From positions 33,989-97,988 of the IMG/VR virus record IMGVR_UViG_3300042507_002545: a stretch of 64,000 bases of DNA, one strand, 5' to 3'. The position numbers and the translations under genes are program-made. The stretch is from a virus. The notes below the pieces were generated by a model, which did no database searches, was not told the DNA's origin, and saw only the letters and a program-made list of their open reading frames with translations. This document shows positions 39,390 to 47,185 of the stretch, in pieces (position 1 is the first letter of the stretch; the number at the start of each line of letters is the position of its first letter).

Positions 39390-39764
39390 ATGAATAATAT
39401 GATGTTGATCTCTTCTGGTACTAAAGAAGGAGATAAAACTTTTAAAATGATCCCACTAACTGAGGAATGTGCTTATGTAGAGGGTATTTTCTATCCTGGA
39501 AATAATATCTTAGCGCTTATTGGTGTAAACAAAAAAGATATATTCCATATGATGCCTAAGTTAGATCCTAATGGTGATCCTGAATTCCGTAAGACTCCGT
39601 CTAAAGATGGTGTACCAGTTAAACAAGAGCGCCGTACTATTGAAACTTATCAAGAGTATTATTTAGAAGACCGTGCTGATATTGACGCATTCATTAAGTA
39701 TTTTGCTATTAACGCAGATACTTTTAACTATGGTCAATACTTCAAAGAAGAACCTGCAGCATAA
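39390..39764 (+). CDS. Unknown conserved small protein
   Basis: The 124-aa product (MNNMMLISSGTKEGDKTFKM) is beta-type with acidic tail residues. It starts 3 nt after the previous stop and is followed by a terminator. Function unknown. Confidence 0.6.
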   Translation: MNNMMLISSGTKEGDKTFKMIPLTEECAYVEGIFYPGNNILALIGVNKKDIFHMMPKLDPNGDPEFRKTPSKDGVPVKQERRTIETYQEYYLEDRADIDAFIKYFAINADTFNYGQYFKEEPAA

Positions 39765-39766
39765 AT

Positions 39767-39792
39767 GAGAGGGGGAGAAATCCCCCTTTCTT
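39767..39792 (+). terminator. Hairpin between small gene and PolB
   Basis: GAGAGGGGGA/TCCCCCTTTC forms a 10-bp stem with GAAA tetraloop. The T-tail is short, so termination may be weak and allow read-through to polB. Confidence 0.65.
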
Positions 39793-39825
39793 AACTTTAT
39801 ATGGGGGGACAGCTTAACTGAACAA

Positions 39826-41823
39826 ATGTATATGAGACACTGGGTCATGGATTATGAAACCTTAACGAATTGTTTTGTTGCGGTATTCATACACTATAAA
39901 GAAGAAGAGCAAAGAGTATTTACAATACATAAATCTAAGAATGATTTTTATGCTCTGTGGAATTTCCTACATACATGTAAAGAAGATAATGAATGGCATG
40001 TATCATTTAATGGTTTAGCATTTGACTCCCAAATCACTGAGTATATCCTTAAGCAAGGAGAACAACTTATTGATTTACCTGGGGAAGAAATAGCTAAGGC
40101 TATCTATAGGAAAGCCCAAAATGTAATTGAACGTAGTAATAATAATGAGTTCTCGGAGTATCCTGAGTGGAAGTTATCTATTCCACAAATTGATTTATAT
40201 AAACTAAATCATTGGGATAATGCAGCTAAAAGATCTAGTCTTAAATGGATTGAGTATTCAATGGATTGGCATAACGTACAAGAGATGCCTATACATCATA
40301 CTACAGTTATTGAAACACAAGATCAAATAGATAACATTATATCTTATTGTATTAATGACGTATTAGCAACTAAGAAGATATTACACATATCTAAATCTCA
40401 GATTGGTTTACGGAAAAGTCTTACTGAAGAGTATGGTGTTAATTTATATAGCGCATCTGAACCTAGAATTTCTAAAGAGTTATTTGCTTTATTTTTATGT
40501 GAGGCGCTTGGCATGAAAAAGGCCGAGCTTAAATCACTAAGAACAAGAAGAGGAATAATTGCTGTTAAAGATATCATATTAGATTATGTTAAGTTTGACC
40601 GTAAAGAATTCCAAAATCTTCTTGAGAAGTTTAATAGTCTTAATATTGATGCGAGCAATACCAAAGGTGCCTTCAAGTATACAATGACCCATAAGGGTGT
40701 AAAGACAGATTTTGGTTTTGGTGGTGTTCACGGTGCTACAAAAGCAGGTGTTTATAAAAGCCAAGATGGTATGATAATAATGACGTCTGACGTTACTAGT
40801 TTCTACCCTAATCTTGCTATCCGCAATAAGTGGGCGCCGGCACATTTACCAAAGAAGATTTTTTGTGATCAATATGAGTGGTTCTTTGAAGAAAGAAAAA
40901 AGATACCCAAGAAAGATCCAAAGAATTATGTGTATAAGATTATTCTTAACAGTACTTATGGTTTAAGTAATGATGAGAATAGCTTTCTATATGACCCCGA
41001 GTTTACCATGCGTATTACTATGAACGGACAACTGAGTTTGATGATGTTATATGAAATGTTATCATCGGGTATTCCAGGTAGTATTCCGTTAATGCAAAAC
41101 ACAGATGGTCTAGAAATGATGATTCCTGAAACATATAAGGAAAAGTATCTTGAAATTTGTGCAGAGTGGGAGAAGATAACACAACTTCAACTCGAGCATG
41201 ATCAATATGATAAGATGATTATCGGGGATGTAAATAATTATATTGCTGTACTAAGTGAGAAAGAATTAGATAAGAGTAAATGGGATGAACTTAAAAGTGA
41301 TAAACCACACTATGTATTTAAAGAGCGAGACGGTAAGTATTATTATCAAGCAACAAAATGTAAAGGTAGGTTTGAGTTTACAGACCTAGCGTTACATAAA
41401 AATAAAAGCTTCCTAGTAATACCAAAAGGTATATATAATTATTTTGTCCACGACATTGTTCCTGAGCAGTACATAAAGACCAATAAAAACATATTTGATT
41501 TCTGCGGCGGCGCAAAGATTAAAGGTGATTGGTATTTTATGGAAACATGTTTTAGAAATAATCAACGCTATGATACCGTACTACAACACATTGTAAGGTA
41601 TTATGTCTCTAATAGAGGCTGTAAAATAATTAAGTACAATAAAACAGATAAACGCGAGATCCAGTTAGAAGCTGGCAAGTGGATGCAAACTGTCTTTAAT
41701 GTATATGAAGAAAAACCTTGGGCTCAATATGGTATTAATGAAGACTACTATCTTCAAAATATATACAAGGAAATTGAGCACATAACAAAAGCAAAGCAGA
41801 AATCACAATTAAGTTTATTTTAA
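39826..41823 (+). CDS. Family B DNA polymerase
   Basis: In this 665-aa protein, the exonuclease part has MDYETLTNC (Exo I) and YCINDVLATKKI (Exo III). The polymerase has motif A (DVTSFYPNLAI), motif B (KIILNSTYGLS) and motif C as QNTDGLEMMI instead of YxDTDS. crAss-like phages of the phi14:2 branch carry PolB while others have PolA, supporting the lineage. ATGs at 39826 and 39832 are both possible. Confidence 0.9.
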   Translation: MYMRHWVMDYETLTNCFVAVFIHYKEEEQRVFTIHKSKNDFYALWNFLHTCKEDNEWHVSFNGLAFDSQITEYILKQGEQLIDLPGEEIAKAIYRKAQNVIERSNNNEFSEYPEWKLSIPQIDLYKLNHWDNAAKRSSLKWIEYSMDWHNVQEMPIHHTTVIETQDQIDNIISYCINDVLATKKILHISKSQIGLRKSLTEEYGVNLYSASEPRISKELFALFLCEALGMKKAELKSLRTRRGIIAVKDIILDYVKFDRKEFQNLLEKFNSLNIDASNTKGAFKYTMTHKGVKTDFGFGGVHGATKAGVYKSQDGMIIMTSDVTSFYPNLAIRNKWAPAHLPKKIFCDQYEWFFEERKKIPKKDPKNYVYKIILNSTYGLSNDENSFLYDPEFTMRITMNGQLSLMMLYEMLSSGIPGSIPLMQNTDGLEMMIPETYKEKYLEICAEWEKITQLQLEHDQYDKMIIGDVNNYIAVLSEKELDKSKWDELKSDKPHYVFKERDGKYYYQATKCKGRFEFTDLALHKNKSFLVIPKGIYNYFVHDIVPEQYIKTNKNIFDFCGGAKIKGDWYFMETCFRNNQRYDTVLQHIVRYYVSNRGCKIIKYNKTDKREIQLEAGKWMQTVFNVYEEKPWAQYGINEDYYLQNIYKEIEHITKAKQKSQLSLF

Positions 41824-41824
41824 A

Positions 41825-42814
41825 ATGAGTAAAAGAATTCCTACTGGTATTACCAGAGAGTACTTAGAAAGTGTAGCCCTACCTAACCACGGTGGGCGCT
41901 ATACTCCTATTAGCCACAAGTCTATTATAGATAAAGTTCATGAAGAACTTGTTACTCGTGGTTTTAATGTAGAAGCAGAATTATACCGTGCAAGTATTGG
42001 CGGTAATGTTGCAAATGGTATGTATATCCTAGACCAGGGTACAGATCCAGATATGAAGATGATGTTTGTGTGGGGTAACTCTTACGACAAGTCTATGAGA
42101 TTTAAGTGTGGTATCGGTGTATATATACCAAAAACTGGTAACTATATCTTCGCCGGTGACATTTCTAGTTATGCTAGAAAGCACACAGGTAAAGCTGATG
42201 AGGAAGCTATTGCTATGATTCAAACACAATTGAACATGGCTAATGCTCACTATGCTGACTTAGTAGCATCAAGAGATATACTTATTGGTCAAAATGCTAG
42301 CTTACGTACTTATTCAGAATTGGTGGGACGTATGTTTATTGAAAAGCAATGTCTTAATAAGGAGCAGGCCTCTGCAGTACGTGACCGTCTTATTGGAGAA
42401 GTTGCACTATTGGACAACATATCACATGATAATGCATGGAATTTCTACAACTCTGTAGCTACTGCATTACGCATGTCACATCCTAAGAATTGGTTTGAAG
42501 ACCAGGTAGAATGTCACAAACTTATTAACAATTACTTTACGTTAACTACTTTAACTAAGGAAGATTTATTTACGGAACTTGTACAAGAACCTGTACAGGA
42601 AGAAGTACAAGAACCTACTAACCAACTTAATATATTTGATGTTATTGAGGAAGTGGAAGAGGCACCTAAATTAACTTCTCCTACAGATGTCATAGAAGAT
42701 GATTTAAGCTTACTTGTTCAAGAAGAAATTCAAGAAGAAGTGGTAGAACATAAAGAGGAATTCTTTAACTTTGGTGTTGAAGAATTACCGACATTTGAAT
42801 TACCTGACTTATGA
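41825..42814 (+). CDS. DUF932-like protein
   Basis: The 329-aa product begins ITREYLESVALPNHGGRYTP and has GNVANGMYILDQGTDPDMKM and SKWSV-free but GVYIPKTGNYIFAGD-type segments similar in feel to DUF932/ardC-type phage proteins. The C-terminal third is Glu/Val/Gln-rich and looks disordered. The family is tentative. It overlaps the next gene by 4 nt. Confidence 0.5.
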   Translation: MSKRIPTGITREYLESVALPNHGGRYTPISHKSIIDKVHEELVTRGFNVEAELYRASIGGNVANGMYILDQGTDPDMKMMFVWGNSYDKSMRFKCGIGVYIPKTGNYIFAGDISSYARKHTGKADEEAIAMIQTQLNMANAHYADLVASRDILIGQNASLRTYSELVGRMFIEKQCLNKEQASAVRDRLIGEVALLDNISHDNAWNFYNSVATALRMSHPKNWFEDQVECHKLINNYFTLTTLTKEDLFTELVQEPVQEEVQEPTNQLNIFDVIEEVEEAPKLTSPTDVIEDDLSLLVQEEIQEEVVEHKEEFFNFGVEELPTFELPDL

Positions 42815-43305
42815 CAAGAGAAGATTTTAGCAGAAGAGTAGAGAAGCGGATTGACCTAATCCGCCAGACTCTACTTACTAAGCATAAAGAGTACGCTAAA
42901 GATGATAATGTATTCAGAAACTTTGATGAAGCTGCGGGGGGATTATCCCTCCACAGCACATCAGCTGAAGTTCTTTGGAGCTATATGACTAAGCACTTAG
43001 TTTCTATAAAAGATATAGTGTCTGATAATGTACCTGTTACAAATGAAGTAGTATCTGAAAAGATTGGAGATGTGATTAACTATCTTATCTTACTAGAGGC
43101 TATGTTAAATGAAAAGGGTGAAAGACACTGTAAACTTAAAGAAGCATATGAAAAATATAAGCTTTATAATAAAGCATCTGTAGATAGATTATCAATGTGG
43201 ACTAGTGACTACACTAAGAACACGGACATGCTAGGTCTTGTTAAGATGACTTCTAATGATATAGATAAGATAAAGTATAATACTAACGGAGATAAAGGAT
43301 ATTAA
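42811..43305 (+). CDS. DUF1599-like nucleotide-related protein
   Basis: In the 164-aa product, KHKEYAKDDNVFRNFDEAAG is the typical DUF1599 signature, followed by TKHLVSIKDI and GDVINYLILLEAML. The family is found in phages near nucleotide pyrophosphatases. The ATG overlaps the previous stop, and the stop shares 1 nt with the next ATG. Confidence 0.75.
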   Translation: MTREDFSRRVEKRIDLIRQTLLTKHKEYAKDDNVFRNFDEAAGGLSLHSTSAEVLWSYMTKHLVSIKDIVSDNVPVTNEVVSEKIGDVINYLILLEAMLNEKGERHCKLKEAYEKYKLYNKASVDRLSMWTSDYTKNTDMLGLVKMTSNDIDKIKYNTNGDKGY

Positions 43306-43688
43306 TGAAGAAGTTTATAGATATGGTAGCGGAGTTCCATACCGCGTTTAACATGCCTGACCCACAAGATTACAAACAACTAACACAAGAAGAATATGAG
43401 TTACGTCACAGGCTCTTGGAAGAAGAGAATAACGAGTACCTTGAAGCTTGTGGTGATGATGACTTGGTGGGTATTGCGGATGCTCTTGGTGACCAGCTTT
43501 ATATCATTTACGGGACTATTCTTAAGCATGGCTTACAAGACCGGATTGAAGAAGTCTTCACGGAGATCCACAGATCCAACATGAGTAAGCTGGATGAAAA
43601 TGGAAAACCCATCCTCAGAGAAGATGGGAAGATCCTTAAAGGCAAGAATTATTTCAAGCCTGATATCAGTAGGGTGCTAGGGGTTTAA
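43305..43688 (+). CDS. MazG/HisE-like all-alpha NTP pyrophosphatase
   Basis: In the 127-aa product, EEENNEYLEAC and DALGDQLYIIYGTI give the EExxE...D metal-binding layout of MazG-type NTP-PPases that hydrolyse (d)NTPs or (p)ppGpp-type substrates. It is the last plus gene; its stop overlaps by 4 bp the convergent minus gene end. Confidence 0.78.
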   Translation: MKKFIDMVAEFHTAFNMPDPQDYKQLTQEEYELRHRLLEEENNEYLEACGDDDLVGIADALGDQLYIIYGTILKHGLQDRIEEVFTEIHRSNMSKLDENGKPILREDGKILKGKNYFKPDISRVLGV

Positions 43689-43825
43689 CCCTGACCTCTG
43701 TAAGCTTTCTTATAGTTCTTACTAGACTTTAGTCTACTAGTTTTAGTTTTTGCTATTACCCCAGGGCGGCTAACTTTAGTTGCTCTTGGAGCATAGCTGT
43801 TCTTTGCGTTTACTACTTTTGCCAT
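43685..43825 (-). CDS. Small basic virion-type protein
   Basis: The 46-aa frame starts at ATG 43825 (MAKVVNAKNSYAPRATKVSR) and ends GYRGQG-like (KKAYRGQG). It is strongly Lys/Arg-rich and is probably DNA-binding or structural. Such short basic proteins occur near structural genes in crAss-like phages by general familiarity. Its 3' end meets the plus operon by 4 bp. Confidence 0.65.
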   Translation of the reverse strand: MAKVVNAKNSYAPRATKVSRPGVIAKTKTSRLKSSKNYKKAYRGQG

Positions 43826-43827
43826 AA

Positions 43828-44106
43828 TTAAAATTCTTTTTTTGTTGCTGCTTCAGCCTCATCAGAGTTTAAAAGATTTGTAATTTTATCTCTAAGTTTA
43901 AACATTTTAGTATCATTACTTTTCATAATAGCCTCAAAGATAGATCTAAATGCTTCCTCATCTTTAGCTGATATTTTAGTAGTGATTGTAGCTACCGTAA
44001 AAGAAATCTCTTTAGCTTCTCTTAGTCTAGCAATAAATGCTGCTGTTGTATTTAAGTCAGCTACTAATGTCTGAACTGTTTTAAGTGTTTCTAAATCTAA
44101 TGCCAT
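43828..44106 (-). CDS. Unknown small helical protein
   Basis: The 92-aa helical product (MALDLETLKTVQTLVADLNT) has an Asp/Glu/Ala end. It starts next to the stop of the upstream gene and 2 nt from the basic protein start. Function unknown, probably minor virion or late. Confidence 0.6.
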   Translation of the reverse strand: MALDLETLKTVQTLVADLNTTAAFIARLREAKEISFTVATITTKISAKDEEAFRSIFEAIMKSNDTKMFKLRDKITNLLNSDEAEAATKKEF

Positions 44107-44396
44107 TATTTTTTACCTTTAAGTAGTTTTGCTTTTTCCATTTTATCTACTTGGTCAAGAGCTGTGATTGGTCCACCTTTTTTGTTTTGGCTTAATTTAT
44201 CTATTTTACTAGTAACTCTATTTAAACGATTTTCGTTTCTAGTATATTTTTTATTAAGCTTATCTCCATATCGCTGTGCAAATGGAGGAAGGACACCCTC
44301 GTCTGGCATATTACTTTTAATATCCGCCATGCGATCTGAGATTTTACTAGCCCTATTGGTAAGTCTATTTATTCTACCACCGTTTTGTTTTTTCAT
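44106..44396 (-). CDS. Small basic coiled-coil protein
   Basis: From ATG 44396 (MKKQNGGRINRLTNRASKIS) this 96-aa protein is Lys/Arg/Asn-rich with helical repeats (RLTNRASKIS / RLNRVTSKID). A DNA- or capsid-binding protein is inferred. It overlaps the next gene by 1 nt. Confidence 0.6.
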   Translation of the reverse strand: MKKQNGGRINRLTNRASKISDRMADIKSNMPDEGVLPPFAQRYGDKLNKKYTRNENRLNRVTSKIDKLSQNKKGGPITALDQVDKMEKAKLLKGKK

Positions 44397-44407
44397 TATT
44401 TTAAGTT

Positions 44408-44554
44408 TTAAGATCCGCAGTATAAACAACCGTCATCAGCATCTTCGCTGTCTCCGGCTAATATTTTTTTGCATTCAGCCTCTATTTGCTCATCTGACCA
44501 CTGTGGATGAAATGCTTTTACTTGAGCTCTAAGAAATTGGTAATCGTTATTCAT
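44408..44554 (-). CDS. 48-aa protein with CxxC end
   Basis: The frame starts at ATG 44554 (MNNDYQFLRAQVKAFHPQWS) and ends CLYCGS. It overlaps the upstream stop by TAATG and fits the tight spacing of the late operon. The CxxC pair with one earlier Cys could bind metal. Function unknown. Confidence 0.6.
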   Translation of the reverse strand: MNNDYQFLRAQVKAFHPQWSDEQIEAECKKILAGDSEDADDGCLYCGS

Positions 44555-44820
44555 TAACGTTTTATCTTTGCAATTCTCTTTACCATTTTAGGACGACTTC
44601 CTTCTAGCTTAGCTTCTTTAGCTGCAGCATTTATAGCCATAGCACCTTTAACCATAGCGTTTTTCGCACCAGTAGCTACTGTACCTTTAGATTGATACTT
44701 TGCACCACCTTTTTTCATAATACCTGCTACTTTAGTAGTACCGCCTTTTTTGTAAGTGTTTACACCTGCTCCGCCGCTGCGTGGAGTACGTCCCATCGGC
44801 ATGTAATTGTTTGTTGCCAT
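44554..44820 (-). CDS. Basic Gly/Ala/Lys-rich protein
   Basis: The 88-aa product is Lys/Gly/Ala-rich with low-complexity segments (KKGGAKYQSKGTVATGAKNA) and a basic end (KMVKRIAKIKR). It is probably DNA-binding or an internal virion protein. It sits between the spanin-like genes and the small CxxC gene. Confidence 0.6.
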   Translation of the reverse strand: MATNNYMPMGRTPRSGGAGVNTYKKGGTTKVAGIMKKGGAKYQSKGTVATGAKNAMVKGAMAINAAAKEAKLEGSRPKMVKRIAKIKR

Positions 44821-44832
44821 TATATATAGAAT

Positions 44833-45297
44833 TTAGTTTGTTATAATAAGTATACTTAATAAAAATACGGAGATTCCGCCGAATATCCAATTGTTTCTTT
44901 TAGCCACACCAAGATTACCTTGCGATATATGTAGGGAATCCCTGGTTTCTACCAGGTTTGATTGTAAAACAAAGTTTCTATCAAGGCACTCTGTTGTTCT
45001 TTGGTTTGCTGCATCCATGTATCCAGCCATCTTTTTGATCTCAAACTCCTTATCAAGAATGCGGAGTTCTTGGGTCTTAATGATTTGGTCTTTACCTGCA
45101 ATGCTTTTCTGCAGGTAGTCATAGTCCACAATAGATTTAAGCAAGAGCTCCTCTTGTTTATCTGTGAAGAAGATACCTTTGTCACCATTATAGTTAATCC
45201 TTTGGGGAGTAAGTTGTCCATATACGGTCACGCTGTTCATCAGTTGCGTTAGGGATAATAGCAATAAGTATATCCCGATCACCTTTATCTTTGTCAT
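44833..45297 (-). CDS. Spanin-like protein with signal peptide and C-terminal helix
   Basis: The 154-aa product has an N-terminal signal-like hydrophobic stretch (IGIYLLLLSLTQLMNSVTVY), a central coiled-coil-rich region, and a C-terminal hydrophobic segment (WIFGGISVFLLSILII). It starts inside the preceding gene, overlapping 104 bp. That embedding resembles spanin pairs, but there is no lipobox Cys, so the role is tentative. Confidence 0.55.
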   Translation of the reverse strand: MTKIKVIGIYLLLLSLTQLMNSVTVYGQLTPQRINYNGDKGIFFTDKQEELLLKSIVDYDYLQKSIAGKDQIIKTQELRILDKEFEIKKMAGYMDAANQRTTECLDRNFVLQSNLVETRDSLHISQGNLGVAKRNNWIFGGISVFLLSILIITN

Positions 45298-45559
45298 CTT
45301 GTTTGTTTATAGTGTTTATACTGTTAACTCGTTGAATATCAACAATATCCAAACTGTCTTGGAGAATCTTTAGCTTTAAAGAATCTACTAAGATACTATC
45401 TCTTACATCATCGGCATAAGCTTGACGCTTAAGGTCTTCTATCTTAAGATCTTTTACCTTATTCTTATATTGCAATATTGCGATAAAGGCTACAATTGTT
45501 ACTAAGGTTACTGCTACAGCTATATCACTATACAGTTTCTTCAGTTGGCGCTGTGTCAT
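45194..45559 (-). CDS. Rz-like i-spanin candidate
   Basis: I chose ATG 45559 (MTQRQLKKLYSDIAVAVTLV, 121 aa). An N-terminal transmembrane helix (IAVAVTLVTIVAFIAILQY) is followed by a long Lys/Asp/Ile helical region, like Rz-type inner membrane spanins. Longer starts overlap the holin gene. Its 3' end overlaps the next gene by 104 bp. Confidence 0.55.
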   Translation of the reverse strand: MTQRQLKKLYSDIAVAVTLVTIVAFIAILQYKNKVKDLKIEDLKRQAYADDVRDSILVDSLKLKILQDSLDIVDIQRVNSINTINKQDDKDKGDRDILIAIIPNATDEQRDRIWTTYSPKD

Positions 45560-45839
45560 AAGTAATCTCAGGTTGTGGCTCAGGGGCCGGTTGTACTGGA
45601 GCTGGAATTGGTACCTCTTTTCTTTTATCAAAGATCTTCTCAATAACCGTTAAGCCTAGTCCTCCACCTGCTATTAGACATAGAGCGTCAAACATAAACT
45701 CCGGTGTGATGTGATCATCATTCCTGAAGGTGGCTACGTAAGCTAAGATAATGATATTTAATAATGTAAATGCAGAAAGAACTCTCTTACTTGAAAGAGA
45801 GGATCTGTTACTAAACATGTCATAGAAAAAGTTTTTCAT
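45528..45839 (-). CDS. Holin-like protein
   Basis: The 103-aa product has two hydrophobic helices (VLSAFTLLNIIILAYVATF and LCLIAGGGLGLTVIEKIF) with a basic turn, then a Pro/Glu-rich tail. This is the shape of a class II holin. It lies next to the endolysin and PAS genes. Confidence 0.75.
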   Translation of the reverse strand: MKNFFYDMFSNRSSLSSKRVLSAFTLLNIIILAYVATFRNDDHITPEFMFDALCLIAGGGLGLTVIEKIFDKRKEVPIPAPVQPAPEPQPEITYDTAPTEETV

Positions 45840-45851
45840 TTTGTTATTCTT

Positions 45852-46604
45852 TTATTTTTTTTCTTTACTTCCTTCTTGGGTAGCATACTTGATTCCCATG
45901 ATAGTTCCAACTATTGAAAAGGCGTTTGTTAATAAGACACTAAACATATTACTCCAAGTTGAACCAATTATTTGTGTGTCTTTGCTCATAACTATTGCCA
46001 TCCAATATAGTATTGTTGTAATAACCCCAACTCCTACTATAACGGACAACGCAACTTTAACAATGACTTTTATTAACTCACTTTGACTTTTCTTCATTAC
46101 TATATCCAAGTCATTCAAAGCTGCATCCTTTTCTATCTCTATTGAATTTTTAAGATCCTGTGATTTTTTTAACTCAATCTGCAAATCTTTTGAAAGAGCA
46201 TCTACTGTATTTTTACTATTTACCATAGGTGTAATGTCAGTAGCAATCTTCATTATTTTAGTTATAGTACCGCTTTCATCTAAAATAGGATTGTATGTAG
46301 CTTGTAAGTAAATGGGAGCCCCGTCTATTTTTTTTCTTTCAAACTCTCCTTCAAAAAACTTACCCTCTCTTAGTGTGTCCCAGAACTTTTTATACTCCTC
46401 AGATTTTGAATAGTTATAGTCTACAAAAATGCTATGATGCTTACCAATTAGTTGAGCATGCTCATTTTCTTGAAAGCCCATTGCTTTTAAGAATATAGGA
46501 TTCACCCCTAGGATGTATCCATTGAGATCAAAGTAGATAATAGCGTTACTTCTGTTAATTGCTTCTAATCTACTGAGCAGCTCTTCTTTTGATAAGTTTT
46601 TCAC
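45852..46604 (-). CDS. PAS-domain protein with holin-like transmembrane end
   Basis: In this 250-aa protein, residues about 1-130 form a PAS fold: NAIIYFDLNGYILGVNPIFL, GEFERKKIDGAPIYLQATYN and DESGTITKIMKIATDIT. Residues 131-180 are coiled coil. Two transmembrane helices follow (residues about 182-207 and 222-245) with a Lys-rich end. PAS domains sense redox, light or small molecules. Located between holin and endolysin, it could gate lysis by host state. The family is not recognised. Confidence 0.75.
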   Translation of the reverse strand: MKNLSKEELLSRLEAINRSNAIIYFDLNGYILGVNPIFLKAMGFQENEHAQLIGKHHSIFVDYNYSKSEEYKKFWDTLREGKFFEGEFERKKIDGAPIYLQATYNPILDESGTITKIMKIATDITPMVNSKNTVDALSKDLQIELKKSQDLKNSIEIEKDAALNDLDIVMKKSQSELIKVIVKVALSVIVGVGVITTILYWMAIVMSKDTQIIGSTWSNMFSVLLTNAFSIVGTIMGIKYATQEGSKEKK

Positions 46605-47149
46605 TAGAACTCTCTTAATAGGGTATAAGTAAATGCCTTCTTACCTGATGCTTTACAAGCTGCAATCAATGTAGCATATTGCTTAGGATCATTAAGTACT
46701 TGACATCCTGCTGACCACTTATCTATAATGCTAGATACAGCATTAGGATTAGCACGGTGAATGTTAATACCAAATAAACCTGTTTGTTCTGTAGAGGTCT
46801 CTTCAGCTACATCATCCTTGTCACCATCACGGTATACAGTTACAGGTTTACGTTGTACTAACGCTTCATACTTACCTTGGTGTAACCCTAAGTGGTAAGC
46901 ATCTACATACTGTCCTGGTTTAAGTAATGCTGCTCCTTTAGGATTAAGCAAGTTCTTTAACCAGTGTGTACCAGGATTAGTGGTGCAACTAAATGGAGTC
47001 ATGATAAGACCGTTTACAAGATACATAGTATCATCAAACTTGTTCTTCTCATTAGCCTTAGACCTTACTCCAATAAGATGAAGGGTTGGCCATTGGTAAC
47101 CGAATCCAGCAAATTCTGTTTCTAATTCTTTGTATGTGTATTGTTTCAT
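46604..47149 (-). CDS. Endolysin candidate (L,D-transpeptidase-fold-like)
   Basis: In the 181-aa product, GLFGINIHRANPNAVSSIID then KWSAGCQVLND has the His-x-n-SxGC layout of L,D-transpeptidase/YkuD-like or related peptidoglycan enzymes. It is the first gene of the lysis cassette, before PAS-holin, holin and spanins. Exact bond cleaved is not known. It overlaps the PAS gene by 1 nt. Confidence 0.65.
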   Translation of the reverse strand: MKQYTYKELETEFAGFGYQWPTLHLIGVRSKANEKNKFDDTMYLVNGLIMTPFSCTTNPGTHWLKNLLNPKGAALLKPGQYVDAYHLGLHQGKYEALVQRKPVTVYRDGDKDDVAEETSTEQTGLFGINIHRANPNAVSSIIDKWSAGCQVLNDPKQYATLIAACKASGKKAFTYTLLREF

Positions 47150-47185
47150 ATATATAAGATAATGATAATTATTATTTAAACCAAC

